A DNA stretch of 64,000 nt from Torreya grandis (taxonomy: Eukaryota > Streptophyta > Pinopsida > Cupressales > Taxaceae), in NCBI GenBank assembly GCA_037957365.1, contig JARHVA010004808.1:509501-573500 (forward strand), given 5' to 3'. Made by a program: the position numbers and the translations under genes. The notes under the pieces were generated by a model that saw only the letters and a list, made by a program, of their open reading frames with translations, was not told where the DNA came from and made no database searches. Each line of letters starts with the position of its first letter. Position 1 is the first letter of the stretch. Positions 26,842-40,218 of the stretch are shown one piece after another.

Positions 26842-26965
<124 letters not shown>

Positions 26966-27292
26966 CCAAGAAACTACCACCATTCAATAAATATGTACAT
27001 GATATTGATATTGAGTTTAAAATCTCAAGTTGTTTGGCCTAGCACTATAAAACTCATTTTATAGCTCGTACCAAATGTCACTAAATTATGACATTGAGAT
27101 GACTATCAAACTTGACCTTGGCCACTTTTGACATATTAAAGATCCATGTGGTAGTTTTAACATGTTCCTTAGCCATGCTAGCTTCTCTTCACACTCTTGG
27201 GGAAAATTCTTTCCATTTGTCATCCCCTTAGTGACCCAAAGCTTCTCAACTACTTCACGACTACATAATAAAACTATACTGGCTATCATCTC

Positions 27293-27538
27293 CACTAGGT
27301 TAGTAGGATGTCAACACATGGATGACTCTCATGGATTTAATTTCTTAGTAATAACCTAAAATAAACCATGCTAATATCACCACCAATTTATTAATATGGT
27401 GACATGTGGATGACTCCTAGTGATGTAGGATTATGTTGACATTATATTTAGGTTAGTGGGATGGTGATATATGGATTACTCCTAATGTTACGTTTTCTTG
27501 ACATTGATTATACCATGGACTATGCTGATGTCACCTTT
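27293..27538. repeat. LTR internal repeat, about 90 bp x 3 (left copy)
   Basis: Three degenerate units share (C)TAGGTTAGTxGGATG, then ACA(T/C)GGATGACTC and a TATGxTGAxxTCACC end. The same block is at 53,720-53,995 in the other LTR. Its unit length is near the satellite's 89 bp, but the sequence is unrelated. Confidence 0.65.
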
Positions 27539-29216
27539 ATAAAACTCTAAAAAATGACAAAATTAACTAAGGAAAAAGGCCATGAAAATACCCAATTAAG
27601 AGGCATCTAAGGAAAAATCCAAGTAGGATAATTAGTCGATAAATAAAATCTGACTAAGGAATTTTTTTATAAAAAGATAATCAATGAATGACTAAGGTAA
27701 GATTCAATATGAAGTCAAATAAAAAAAGGTCAAGATAAAAAGAAAACAAAATATAGTCAATTTCACAATTTGACTAAGGTATGGTTGAAGTAAAATTCAT
27801 ATATGACTTTACAATTCAAAATTTATCTAACACAAAATTACTCTTTTGAATCTAAACCAATAGTCTCATTAGCTTAACCGAATATGTAGACAATCAAAGA
27901 GACTTTACTTTACACATAAATCTCTACGTTTAAAATATCTATTCATTTTCATAAATAATCTTATAGGTTTGGTTGAATATTTTGGTTGGTAAAGGCCCTT
28001 GGCACATTTTATTCCATTCAAGGGAAAAGGATTAAATGACATTAATTACTATGAAGCATAAGTAGTTTATTTAATAAGGATTATCAAAACCACTTCTTTC
28101 ATTGGTTATTTTAAATATATTAAAGGTGACCTCAATCCAACCTAAAGGTTTCCATTTTGAAACATAATCAAATTAAACCCAAGCTCTATTAATTTCCTTA
28201 TTTTGTTAAAATTTGATATGATTACAAGGAATATCTTTAACATGTAGCTTACTTAACTATTAAAACTCAAGGAATCCTTTCACAAGACATAATTTTTATA
28301 ATGAGGCCATCATCTAGATAACACAATGAGCTATGTTGTTATCCCTAATAAAAATTTCACATCTAAATATTTGAGTTCCACTCATATTTGGATAAACTTA
28401 ATTCTTTAGCCTATTAAAAACTATAATATAAAAAAGGGACTCATTGCCTATTCAATATACTATACCTTACATGGATTTATATACGTGAATCAAGATTATC
28501 ATTTTTATTATCAAAGCCATACCAACTAAGGAACCATCCTTTATATAATGAATCCTTCCCAAGTATTTACATTTAGAGCATACTCATCCAATTACACCTA
28601 AGTTCATAAAATAGGTTTTAATAGATATATAACATAAGTCTTTACCCATAACTGGGCCGTTTTTACCCAAGACCATCTTCCTCAAGATTATTACAAGTAG
28701 GTTGTCTACTATTTAACACTATTTATGCATAAGGCTCGACCCTTTTTTTTAAAAATAAACGTGAGGAAAAATTCTATGCCTAATTCAATAATAGAAGAGC
28801 AAGTAGTATTCAACAATGGTCCTTGTCTCCTCCAAATCAACTACATGCCATTTGAAGGAGATCTCACTTCCCAACCTTTTATTATCATTAAACTACTACT
28901 TTAGATATCCTCGAGCTCAAGATTCCTATTTGTGAGCATGTTTGCATGACTTGGTAAAGGTAACAGAAAATATATAAGTAAGGGAATATTAACACAAGGG
29001 AAAGACCATGCACCACCTATATTCATATACACAATTCCTACCCAAAGAGACTCATATTCATAAATGTAAATCAATCAAACATTCAATAATTAATCAAGTG
29101 AAGCTAACCACTCATAACTATAGAAAATAGTATGCAATATTTCATAAAATAAATAAGGCATGCCATTTGATTTGATATTAAGAGGATAAATTTATTTATT
29201 ACTCTCATCCAATAGT

Positions 29217-29355
29217 CATAGGAGGGTTAAGCAATCTGCCATCATGACTCAACATGGGAGGGATTAACAATCTACCACAATGACATTCATAGGAGATTAA
29301 ACCATTCTACCACAATGTCCAACATAAGAGGGCTTGAAATTCTTCTACTGTGAAG
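29217..29355. repeat. LTR minisatellite, about 36 bp x 4 (copy 2)
   Basis: Units such as CATGGGAGGGATTAACAATC followed by TACCACAATG. Equivalent to 9,209-9,345 and 55,669-55,810. Confidence 0.75.
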
Positions 29356-30672
29356 ATGTTGATGACAAAAAACATCACATAGAGTCATAATAGCATCAAT
29401 ATGTTCAAGCAAGAAAGCATAAACCTTATAATAATAAGTAAGAACAACCATCTCCAATCACTCAAATGGGTAATGCACAACCAATGTCAAGATAATAAAA
29501 TAGGTAGAATAAACCAAGTTCTCTTATTCTCCTTAAAACCAAATAATCATATAGAGAAAAAAACTATTATTATTTAAAGGAAAATGCTGTAAAATAAGTT
29601 AATAAAAATACCACCTATGGACTCCAAGACATCCTAGGTGTTATCCTCTAGTTTTCTAAGAATCATATTTACTAACCAACTCTTCCTACTCATTCTTCCT
29701 TATTCTCTTTTCCTCTTATACTTAGTCCATTCCTTTTTTCCCAAATGGAAAAACATCCCTCAATTGGAGAGCTCAACTTCTACATATGGACATCATATAA
29801 TCATCCAACCACCCTACTCACCATCTTATGACTTATTAAGGGAAATTTTTTTCCATGTTCAATTAAGATGCATGGTGGATCTATAGGATTCTATGGTTTG
29901 TTCCTATACTCACTTTCCTCTTTTCCTCTTGATTCTAAACTTATACAATCAAAAGAAAGATCTACCAATCAGTCACTAGATATTCTAGATGTTTGATATA
30001 GAACTTCTGGTGATGAGACAACAAGTTTCACTAACTAAACTTAAAATATATCCACCTAAATGGCACATTAAGTTTAAAAGGATGACAAACCATATATTAA
30101 AACCATTGACTAATTATGACAATTTTAAAAAGGTTTAAGGTAAGGTTGTTTAGTGATATAATCATGTTTGGCATAATCTATTTCCTTCATTAGTCCTTTT
30201 TATAATCTTTCACACTCGATATACATATCAAACTCCTCTAAACTAATATCTAATGTTATAAAATTTAAATAAATAGACCACTCAATCATTCATAGGCAAC
30301 TAACACATCAAGGAATACAAACATTCTCATCGATGGATTCATATATCATAATACACATACATTAGTCATTTTACAAGATCATGAGCAATGATACAAACAT
30401 CATTAAGTCAATGTATCATTTGAACATAATCAGATTCATAATTTAAATATCACATAATGAATGCAAACATTTGATGTTCAATGAAAAATATTCATGTCAT
30501 GTTGATAATATGCTTTTATCATGGTTCCCAACACATGATGAGCCTTTAAAAAATCCTTATGCACCTCAGTTGGACATGAATAACAACATAATTACATAGT
30601 CAAAATTAGATTAACCATGATATTATAGTCGTCAATATCGAAGATGATCAATATAATAAATGGGGCCTTACA

Positions 30673-30686
30673 TCACCATCCCCTTA
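30673..30686 (-). other. Polypurine tract of element Y
   Basis: On the minus strand the sequence ATAAGGGGATGGTGA runs straight into the LTR start TGTAAGGCCCC. The purine-rich run next to a TG terminus is what a plus-strand primer site should look like, and it fixes the internal edge of the 3' LTR. Confidence 0.65.
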
Positions 30687-30885
30687 TGTAAAATTCCTCC
30701 TAAAATTCATTAAAATAGGTGAGGGTACCAAACCCTCAATGGTACAACATCTTCCTAAGTAGTTGTTGATTCATCAAATTTGTCTCATTAGACCTTGACC
30801 TAATCTAGGTTTATACCTCAAAGGGATAACATCTTATGTGAGATAATATTGATGGGATCAAAAAATAAAGTTTATAGGTTTCAAC

Positions 30886-32130
30886 CTACAAGCTTATCCA
30901 ATCTAATACATGAGAAATATCAAATACATATTGATTCAAAACTAAAACATGTGATACATTGTGAACATGAGATAGGCTAGGTGGTAAGTCTAGTTGATAA
31001 TATACTATGCCAATGGTTTTCAAGAACTTGAATGGCCACAAAAAATAAGTTGACAACTTTAAACCTTTTTCATAATGGATAAGGATCTTATTGGGTCTCA
31101 CCCTCAATAATAGTTTATCACCAATATTAAAATGTAAAGCAATCATATTTACATCAACATACTTATTTTTTTATCCCTATAAGTCTCAAGGTGATACCAA
31201 ATCTTAACTACTTGCTACTCGATGTCTTCTAACATGGTAGGGTCAATCAAAACTCTATCCTTAAGTTGATCCTAACTCAGTGAGGTTCTACAGGCTCAAC
31301 CATATAAAGCTTTAAAAGGTGTCATCATAAGTGAACTATGATAATTATTATTGTAAGTAAAGTCAAAAAGATACAAATAGTTTTCCCAATGGGAATGCTA
31401 GTCCATAACATACACTCAAAGCATGTATTCAAGAACTTGATTGACTCCCTTAGTTCATCCATCAATCTTGGAATGGTAGGAAGTACTAAAATTGATCTAC
31501 ATGTGTAATGCCTTTTGTATAAAATTCCATAAGTGTGAAGTGTAAAATAAATCTCTATTTGATATAATATTTTGGGTAATCCCATCAAATCTAAGAACAT
31601 CATCCAACAAAACTCTCACCAAATAAGTGGTATTTTTAGTAGTTTTCATGGGAGAAAAATGAACTAGTTTGGTCAATGTATCCACCGTGACCATAATCAC
31701 ATCATAATGATACAAATATGTGGCCAAACCTAAAATTAAATCCATAGAGATAGTATCATATTTACATTTTAGGATCTCATGAGGTTATAAAAATATTGTT
31801 GGATGTTGATGCTCAACCTTAACCATCTAACAATCTAATCAAGGAGTAACAAAATTAGAAATATGATGCCTCAAACAATCCCAATGATACAATTGCCTTA
31901 ACTCAACATGAATCTTCTTAAATCTAGGGTGTGCTTGGTAAGGATCTCTATGGGTTTTAGATAAAATTAGTTCATGAAATTTGATTGATGATGGAACATA
32001 GATACACACTTTATGGAACAAAAGGAAATCTAGCTCAAGATAATAGCTTTCAAAATTTCCTTTCAGATTCAAATGAAATCTAACATTTATCACACTTCCT
32101 TGTAGATGTTATTCTTCAGAAGCTATTCCA
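30886..32130 (-). pseudogene. Integrase pseudogene of element Y
   Basis: DDE integrase of a Ty3/gypsy element, split over several frames. The zinc-binding HHCC part (about 32,093-31,820) reads THRDPYQAHPRFKKIH and LYHWDCLRHH, but one of the two paired cysteines is gone (stop-LDC instead of CxxC). The core (31,745-31,497) shows MDLILGL, DVIMVTVDTLTKLVHFSP and IISNRDLFYTSHLW, so the first two catalytic aspartates remain. FDFTYNNNYHSSL and PFKALYG follow at about 31,380-31,290. The C-terminal part (31,146-30,886) has GDKLLLRVRPNKILIHYEKG, KLSTYFLWPFKFL, VYYQLDLPP and HVHNVSHVLVLNQYVFD. It lies last in pol, next to the PPT, as in all Ty3/gypsy elements. Confidence 0.88.
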
Positions 32131-32189
32131 AAATCTAACCTCTCAAGTCAATACCCAAACTCAGTACTACTAACTTGTGGCACACCTAC

Positions 32190-33440
32190 TTAAGGCATCA
32201 AAAAACATGTTTTCCTTTCCTTTGATATATAGAATTTGACAATCATACTCACATAATATATCCATCCAACATATTTGATGTACATTTAAATTAGGTTGAT
32301 TGAATAAATTATAAAAACTCAAGTGGTCTATCTTTAGAGTAAAGTGATGACCAAGGAAGAAATGTCACCACCTTAGGCAAGCATGAATGATAACTAAAAA
32401 TTATAGATCATGAATGGGGTATCTCAACACATAGTCCTTTAGTTTTTGAGACTCATATTAGATCACTCTACCATATTTAATGAGTATATATCCCAAGCTT
32501 TCCTTTATTACATTAATGCAAACAAAGAAATCTTAAATAGGATTTGGCATAACTAGAATAGGTGCAGTGGTGAGTCTCTTTTTTAGCAACAAAAAGGCTT
32601 ATTCACACTAAATTGACCAAAAAAACTTATTTCCCTTCCTATAAAGTGAATTAATGGGATTCATAATGTGATAAATTCTTAACAAAGCATCTATAATATC
32701 TTATAAAACCCATGAAGCTGCAAACATTCGTAACATTTGTAGGCATCAACCATTCCAAAATGGCATGAATCTTGGAAGGGTCCAAAAAAATTCATTCCCT
32801 CAAGATGATTTTCCCAAGGTATTTCACCTCCAATTGTGCAAAAGCACACTTTTATAAGTTTCCAAGCAACTGATTTTCTCTCAAGACCTACAAGACTTGT
32901 TTAAAATTGTCCTTATATTCTTCATCATTTTTATGAATAGATAAATATATCATTAAGAAATATTAGCATAAAATGGTCCAAGTAAGTGTGGAATACTTAA
33001 TTCATAAGACTCATGAATAATGTCTAGGAATTGATCAGTCCAAATGGTACAACTATAAATTCATAATGCCCATACCATGTTTGAAAAAGAATCTTTTGAA
33101 TATTAGGTTCTACAATACGTAATTTATGGTATCTATATTTCAAGTCTATATTTGAGAACACCTTGTATCTCTACATATAATCTAACAAGTAATAAATTTT
33201 AGGAAAGGAATAATGATTTTTTATCATTACCTTATTTTATTATTGGTAATCAATGCACCATCAAAGGGATCCATCTTTATTCTTCATGAAGATGATTGGG
33301 GTTCCCCATGGTGACACATTAGGATGAATTAAACCCATATATAAAATTTTATCAAGTTACATCTTGAGTTAACACAACTTAGGTGTGGTCATTTAATAGG
33401 GTGACTTCAAAATGGGATCCTCCCCTGATACTAGTTTAAT
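32190..33440 (-). pseudogene. Reverse transcriptase-RNase H pseudogene of element Y
   Basis: RT begins near 33,440 with the usual Ty3 lead-in (LPLREINFHIKLVSGEDPI), then LIHPNVSPWGTPIIFMKNKD (about 33,310). The catalytic box FxDD reads FLNDIFIYS (32,974-32,948), with the first Asp changed to Asn. RNase H follows at about 32,570-32,260 (LGYIFIKYGRVI, RYPIHDL, HACLRWWHFFLGHHFTLKID, QPNLNVHQICWMDIL) and ends with YIKGKENMFFDALSR at about 32,250-32,190, the standard RNase H-integrase joint. Many stops and shifts are present. Confidence 0.88.
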
Positions 33441-33539
33441 ATGGAAATTAATCTCTCTCAGGGGTAGAATACTTGGAAATCCATTTTAAAACACATCAAT
33501 AAAATCCCAAAGAATGGGATGGTCATCTAGAGAAGCCTT

Positions 33540-33980
33540 CTTTGACTCATTTGACATATCAATTACGACAATGGTAAATAATTTAAAACCCTTCCTCATG
33601 CTCTTGTTAAGCTACATTATAAAAATCATGTGAAGAGAAATGGGTATCTTGACTTTGGCTATCACCATAGGAGTCCCAAGGTCATCTATACACTCAATGA
33701 TCTTATCTTAAAAATCCAACTTAGATTTATGGGCCATAAAAAAATCTATTCCTAAGATAACCTCATAGGTGCCTAAAGGTATAATACAAAAATCCATCAT
33801 GGTGGAAAAGTCACCAAGGTGTATAACACAACTTCTCACCAAAGAGCTAACAAATATCTTTGCTCATGTGGCCAACTCTATTACCCAACTCTTTAATTAC
33901 CTAGTAGCCACTATCCTACAATGGTCCAAAATTGAGGGAGAAATAAAGGATTATGAGGCTCTTGACTGAAACAAAATTAT
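33540..33980 (-). pseudogene. Protease region of element Y
   Basis: Lies between the gag zinc knuckle and RT on the minus strand. A continuous piece reads FSTMMDFCIIPLGTYEVILG followed by IDFFMAHKSKLDF (about 33,830-33,700), matching the C-terminal half of Ty3/gypsy retropepsins (strand, then ILGMDWL-like motif). The catalytic DSG triplet is not clearly preserved. An open stretch on the opposite strand here is a shadow. Confidence 0.65.
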
Positions 33981-34099
33981 TATTAAAACTCTATTTATCA
34001 TACATATGGTCTTAATGACCATTACTATATGTTAAACTTGGTGGTCATCCACCACTACATGAATCCTATGTCCTTGAACCACATCACCCATTATTTAAT

Positions 34100-34197
34100 C
34101 CAAAATTTGAGCCTTATATTGCCTATCATAAATTGATGGTAATATAGGATAGTCACATGCATAGTGATCAAGGTATCTACATGTAAAACACATACCT
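34100..34197 (-). pseudogene. Gag zinc knuckle of element Y (3' piece of the split gag)
   Basis: The minus strand reads GMCFTCRYLDHYACDYPI, a CCHC box of the form CYxCGxxGHxAxDCP in which the last Cys has become Tyr. Element X is inserted immediately upstream (34,198), so the rest of this gag lies beyond 51,985. Confidence 0.78.
34193..34197 (+). other. Left target-site duplication of element X
   Basis: TACCT here and CACCT at 51,981-51,985 flank element X; four of five bases agree. On both sides the sequence belongs to Y gag. Confidence 0.7.
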
Positions 34198-35341
34198 TGT
34201 ATGCAAGAAAAAGTTAAGTTGATCTATAAATCAATCCTACCTTGGAAAAGAAAAATTAACTACTTATACCACTAGTAATGCATTGATAATCAAGGTCATG
34301 GAAAATACGGATCCACTAAACCTAACTAATGGATCTATTATCATATGAGATGTCTAGAGACGGTTTAAAAGTCTCTAGTCTAACATCACATAATGACCCT
34401 ATCTACGTCTTGGTATTTCAATTTAATAACAAAGTAAAGTAAATATAATCTAATGCTTACCAAATCTTATGTCACACATAGGGGATAAACATAAATAATA
34501 AACATTCAAATAATAAATCTACTCAAGTGAATATCAAGGTAATCCTAAGTAAGGAGAGATAATATATTCATTAACCATTGTAAATACAAATCTATCTACT
34601 AACAAAAAAAGAGTTAGAGTTAGGAATACTTACCTTGGAGATGAACCCATCGAGTCTCAATCTCTCCTTTTTCCAATGGTGATTTTCAAGAGGTTGTTGT
34701 GGTTCATAAGGATCACAAATATAGGTTAACTCTAGGCTAAAATATTTCTCATATGCATCCAAGACACATACACTTCAAGATTCTTCTCCAAAAAGTATAA
34801 AACCCTAAGCAATGACTCCTCAAGTAGAATGGTGGATAAGTAGATAAAGAAGTGTAAATGAAAGATTATCTCTATTGTAAATGTGGTGAGATATGTTTAT
34901 ATAAATATTGATTTGACCCTAAATCCTTCTAGATTTTTAGCTGACACAGGTGGCCTAGTCAACCTAGTTAGTTAGGAAATGAAATATTTAGGTCCCAAAC
35001 TACATTAGTTAGGCTGACGTAGTCCCATAACATGTTCAATTCATAGAGCTAATATGAATACATCGATTACATTTGGAAAGGTGGTAAAAGGGGTTTTGGC
35101 TTGGGTGGATGCTATTTAAGCTGGTGATTTTTTTTGAGAAGAGTTTTAAAGGAGGTGTTAAAGCTTAGAAAAACATATAGGAGGGGTTTATATTGGTTTT
35201 AGGTAGATCACCAAAGGCATACTCACCCCTTTCCCAATGCAAATTTTAAGGCATGCACTTAGAGAGGTTGAGACTCGGTAGGTTCTTACAAGAGAGAAAA
35301 CATTAGTAATTGATAAAGTTTAAAAATATTACATGTATACA
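34198..35341 (-). repeat. 3' LTR of element X
   Basis: 1,144 bp, from TGTATGCAAG to ATGTATACA. It aligns with 46,822-47,040 plus 51,018-51,980, for example TGGATCCxCTAAACCTA, GAGTCTCAATCTCTCC, GGTTCATAAGGATCACAAA and GCATCCAAGACAC. By eye the two LTRs differ at roughly one base in six over the clearest parts. No gene is seen in it. Confidence 0.88.
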
Positions 35342-37689
35342 TATGTTCCACTCAAAGCTCATCACATGTCACACACTTGTAACATGGGATGGTGATTCAA
35401 GAAAATAACATAGCAAAAAATAATGTTGAGCTAAATAAATTATAGTATAAATCAATAGTTAAAGTGACAAATAAGGAAATAATTGAAATGAATTGGTACT
35501 ATATGCATGCCTTGACTTACATTTATCACTCAATAGTTTTCTATTATGTTTGTAGTTTTGATTGTGGAGGTCATATAGACTATTCTAGACAAAACCTAAG
35601 GCTATAAAACTTAAAGAGAAAAAAAAAATGTAGGAAATTTAAAATAACCAACATGCATAGGCATGACATAATAGTAAATTTTGTAAGATATGGTGATAAA
35701 TGCTAAGTTAGAACCTAAATGACCAATATAAAACCATATTAAATTAGGTAAGTAAAAATCCAAGGTTACTAAAATGATCAAAAAACTCAAACAAAAAGTA
35801 TTCCTTGGATAAAAAAAGTGGAAAACTAGATCAAACCAAGGATGTGTAAAATTAGTATGATAAGTCTAACATGAATCTATAAAGCAGTAACAAACAAAAT
35901 TTTTGACAAAGATGGAAAAGAAACATAAATCAAAACAACATTGATGTGTGATAAGTTAATATCCAAAAATAATCATCAATGGAAAAAGTACATAAAGTAA
36001 AAACAACATTGGTGAGTGAGAAATAAAAATCTAAACTCAATCAACAATGGAAAAAGTATAAAAATATAGAAATATACAAATTTGTCCATAAAAAGGATGA
36101 AAAAGTAATGTTAAAAATGTTTAAATAAAACCAAGGTAGTTATATAAATGTAAATCAATGGTGTAAACAAAATAATTCATATTCACTCAAGCATACTATT
36201 TTGTTCTAAAGATAGATAAAAGTAGTGCTAGCATGTTTGCAATATGTGAAGAATAGGGAATATAGAAGTGGGGAAACATATTTAGAATTAAACTTTCCTA
36301 TAAATGGAGTAATGAAATGGGTAGTGGGGGATATGAAAAAAAAATGAGGTTGATAAAATCTTTATTGATGTCAAGACACTAAAATTAAGTTTATCAAAAC
36401 AAGAGTACTTTTGGCATTAAGGATGCTAAAGAAATTCTCCTAACCACACAAATTTTAGTTTATCAAATGAAGTATGAATATCATCCCATGAAGGATATAT
36501 GCATGAAAATTAAAATGGACCTACCTTCTCGCAACCTATTACCCACTCCTCAAGACCCCTTACAGAGTCGTTGGTCTACCAATAAGATTAGATACTTGTG
36601 TGAGAAATTACGTAACACTCTAGATAATTTTAAATTATCCTATTCCAATATACTTGTCTAACATAACCCAAAGGACCTCAACTCTATTATGAGGCCAATT
36701 ATGGAGTTTGATCTTCAATTAGGGATAATAAAAGTTTTATGAGTCATGTCTTTTGATATAATGTTGAATTTTATCTTTTTGATGGCTTTTTCTATTCCTC
36801 CTCCATAAAGATTTAGAGAACCAAACCTACGTGCTAAAAGTGACTATCATTAAAAAACTTTAAACTTGGTTTTTAAGAAAGAGGACTTAGAGAGCATGGT
36901 GTCTAAGAGTATTATTTATTCATGTTAAATAAAAGTGTTATCTTAACTTTGACCTTGTCTTATCCAAAGTGGAATGAAAGGAAAATAAATCAAGGGGAAA
37001 TGAACATGAAATGATTTGAATTATCTCAAATCGTAAAAAATGTGACAATGTAAAAGGGATATAATGACAAGTAAGAATGAGTTCTTATCATAAGGATGTA
37101 TGTAAGTTAGGTAAACATGATGACATAATTTTTTTTGCAAGTTTTATCCATAAAAGAAACAAAAACTAAGGTTGAGAATATGAAATCACAAACTTTTAAC
37201 CATTTCTTAACATTCTAAAAAGAACACTCAATTTTAAAAATATTTAAAAGAGTATATAGATTGTACGAAGAGAGCTTGGTCCTATCCATGGTATTACACT
37301 ACAACTCATAAGACATAAACCTAAGTAAGTTTAAAAATATGAAAATGGTATTTGTGAGGAATGCCTAGTCCTATCCATGGTCTTACACTACAACTCACAA
37401 AAGAAAGAAGAGAATGAAAAAGGTTTGTAAAATTACAATGTTATGATCAAAGAGAAGAAGCATTAAAAATAAAATGTATGAAAGAAAAAATGTATTCATG
37501 AAGAAAATAAGGTCCTATCCATGGTATTAGAATGCAACTCATCAATTAAATAAAACAAATAAATTGAAACCAAAGGACCAAAGAAGGAGACTAAGGTTTG
37601 TGTATAAAATAGACTATTGAAAAGTTAAGATCATTGGATAAGTCCTACAAGAAGTGTTAGGAGGATAGTGTATATAATTATGAAAAGAA
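35342..37689 (-). other. 3' untranslated region of element X with tandem repeats
   Basis: No coding sequence recognised between the integrase end and the 3' LTR. A two-unit repeat of about 70 bp is at 35,934-36,075 (ACAACATTG(A/G)TG, CAATGGAAAAAGTA). At 37,278, 37,367 and 37,511 the block GGTCCTATCCATGGT and ACAACTCA recurs. A less AT-rich patch (about 36,510-36,660) gives a 64-codon open frame on the plus strand that I could not relate to any family. Tat/Ogre elements are known for tandem repeats in this position. Confidence 0.65.
37278..37550. repeat. Minisatellite in the 3' UTR of X
   Basis: Three copies of (G/A)GTCCTATCCATGGT(A/C)TTA followed by (C/G)AACTCA start at 37,278, 37,367 and 37,511, spaced 89 and 144 bp. 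The sequences between them are alike in part (GAAGAGAG, AAAAATATGAAAATG). Confidence 0.7.
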
Positions 37690-38720
37690 GGTATATATTT
37701 ACGAAAAATATTTATTCATAAATTACACATTGGTGGGTTATTTGAAAACATGCCTTCATTGATTTGTAGATGATAAGTATTAGGACCAAGAATGTTGTTT
37801 AATAAATAAAGGCCCCACCATTTTTGGGCATATTTTCCTTCTTTTTCTTGTGCATAGTATAATTTGAGGACTAAGACACCAATATTAAATTTTTCATCAA
37901 TAAAGTCTAAAGCATGAAGATAATTTTCATATAATTCTTCATCAAAAATTATGTCATGGAAAGTTATACATAAATATGGGATTTCAAATTCTAATGGCAA
38001 TATATATTCATAACCATATATGAGTGAGAATGGTGTTTCCCTAGTAGCAGTACATATACTAGTATAGTAAGCCCAAAGTGTAGGATATAGGTGAAGGTGT
38101 AAATTAGTACAATTTTTATGAATAGTCTTTTGTAAGATTTTGTTTAGAATTTTATTAGTATCCTCTAATTGGCCATTACATTGAGGATGGTAAGGTGTGG
38201 AAATTTTTTGGGAAATTTTTAATTTATCACATTTTCTTCATGTCCTTGTTTTTGAAATTTCCACCATTGTCAAAGATGATGGTATGGGGAACCCAAAAAT
38301 AATAAATGATTTGGTTAAGGATAAATTTTTAAATAGTGGTTCCCATGACATTGATAAGATGCATGCCTTCTAATAATTTGGTAAAATATTTATTAACAGT
38401 AATGATAAAGACATGGCCATCTTGTGACCAAGGTAATTTACCAATGAGGTTTAATCCCCACATAGAGAATGACCAAGGAGACTCCACTATTTGGAGCTCA
38501 ACTGGTGGTGAGTGGATTAGATCATCATGGAGTTGATAAGGATTACACATTTTGGAAAAATTAATAGCATATTTTTATATAATAGGTCAAAATTAATCCA
38601 TACACAAACATTTATAGGTTGTAGCATGTCTGCTATAGTGACCACCATAAATGCCCCCATGTGCTTATTCTAGGAGAGTAAAAACCTCTCCTTGCACTAA
38701 AAAATGGAGTAGGGTTCCTT
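37690..38720 (-). pseudogene. Integrase pseudogene of element X
   Basis: Tat-type DDE integrase. The zinc-binding region (about 38,690-38,540) reads AHGGIYGGHYS and FSKMCNPYQL. The core (38,500-38,329) has WSFSMWGLNLIGKLP, where the first catalytic Asp of the usual GLDLIG is Asn, then FIITVNKYFTK. The second Asp survives in IIFDNGGNF (about 38,265) and the Glu in NGQLEDTNKIL (about 38,170). RETPFSLIYGYEYILPLEFE leads into the C-terminal part (38,000-37,716), with KFNIGVLVLKLYY, KWWGLYLLNNILGP and NTYHLQ. This matches the Tat integrase tail, which has no chromodomain. Confidence 0.9.
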
Positions 38721-39084
38721 CTACATCATGATAGTAAAGTGTATTGTATCAAAAGACATACTCAAAATCTTATTTATGTATTCAAGTTTTTTAATGAGAA
38801 TCTATATCTAGAGGGTAAGTTTGATGTTTAAGAAATTGGAATATGTTATACCATGGGCTTTGTCGAATAGTGAAAACCTCAACATGACATATTAGTGAAT
38901 CATTAAATTTGATAGAAGAAATTGATTTTATAATTTGGATAATAAATTTAGAATAATTAAGCACTTGATGAGGGTGAAATAGAGTGCTGATGAAGCAAAT
39001 GAATCAACTATGGTATTTTGATTTCTTGGAATTGGTTCAATGGTAAAAGAAGTAAATTATTTGGTAAGTGTGGTATCCATTTGA

Positions 39085-39400
39085 TGATATGCGATTGTAG
39101 TTTTAATTTTTCATTGATAATCACCATTAACCTAGTGATAGATAAGTTATGATTCACCCAAATCATGCAAATATGGGATATCTAAGTCAAGTGTCGCTTT
39201 CATGCCTAATATTAGAGATTCATATTTGGCCATGTTATTAGTGGCATAAAAAATTAATCAAAATTCTAAAGGTATGATCTTACCATGTGGATTTTTAAAA
39301 ATATATCCTGCACCAACTCCTTAGAAGCATTTTACACCTTCAAAGCGATGTGTCCAAGTATCTTCATGTAAATCAATGGTAACTTTAGGTAGTTCTATGA
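39085..39400 (-). pseudogene. Second (archaeal-type) RNase H of element X
   Basis: The minus strand reads DTWTHRFEGV, then GVGAGYIFKNPHGKIIPLEF, then FYATNNMAKYESLILGMKA and DLDIPYL, with two or three stops. This is the pattern of the extra RNase H found only in the Tat group (WxxxFDGS, GAGAGxxLxxPxG, CTNNxAEYEALxxGL). The Asp of the first motif is changed (FEG for FDG). It sits between the classical RNase H and integrase, as expected, and makes the lineage call firm. Confidence 0.88.
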
Positions 39401-39559
39401 TAAATAATTTAGGTTTAGTAGTATTAGGAGTGATATTGGTACACTTCTTAATTATTTTATTCTAGATCAGAAATGAAATTATTAAAATAATATTTGAGAC
39501 AGATAGCTTGGTTAAGACCTTCAATATAAAGAATGTTATTATTAAGAAGGTTATTTTGA

Positions 39560-40180
39560 AGGGGATTTGTAGCTGATAAAAGTGCCACCACAAATTGGTT
39601 GATGATGAGTTGTCCTTTGATATATTTTTGTGTAATAATTCAAAGGTCATATTCCATAAATAGGACCATCCATTTACCTATTCTTTCTCTAGGAAATAAT
39701 GATTTAGAGAATAAATGATGAAGGGGATCAAAGTGAAGAATGACATAAGTGGTCTGATAGAGCATATAATAATAGAGCTTTTTAGTTGTGAAATACATAG
39801 CAAGGCAATTATGTTCTAATTTAGTATAACATTTTTCATAATCAATAAGTCCTCAACTAATGTAATAAATAGTGTACTCTCTACCAGTATCATCTTGTTG
39901 GGAAAACATAGCCCCAAATGATATAGGGGTAGATAAGGTATACAATATTAAGGGATGATTTTTTGAATGTGGTATAAGAGTAGGAGGATGGATCAAAGAT
40001 TCCTTAATATTATCAAAATATTTTTGGCATGAATCTATCCATTCTAGAGCATTACCTTTTTTGAGAAGTGAATTAATAGAATATATATGGTAAGCCATTT
40101 TTGGAACAAACCATTCAATATACCTAAGTTTGCCAAGGTAGGTGTGTATATCAAGAATGGAGCGAGGAATAGGCATGTTG
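39560..40180 (-). pseudogene. RNase H pseudogene of element X
   Basis: Starts with RSILDIHTYLGKLRYIEWFV, the RT connection, then SCQKYFDNIKESLIHPPTLI and LYTLSTPISFGAMFSQQDDT, where TPISFGA replaces the usual DASDxAxGA, so the first catalytic Asp is lost. It continues with YFTTKKLYYYMLYQTTYV, FPREREIGKWMVLFMEYDL and IKGQLIINQFVVAL (about 39,580). The order and spacing are those of a Ty3/gypsy RNase H. Confidence 0.85.
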
Positions 40181-40218
40181 ATGATAATGTTTATTTTGGT
40201 TATATAAACATCAATGCC

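Noticed and set aside
27293..27538. The LTR repeat of about 90 bp as the source of the 89-bp satellite
   Set aside because: Only the length agrees. The sequences share no motif, and the satellite was present before Y inserted.
33769..33969. Plus-strand 66-codon open frame
   Set aside because: It lies opposite the protease region of Y and is a shadow of it.
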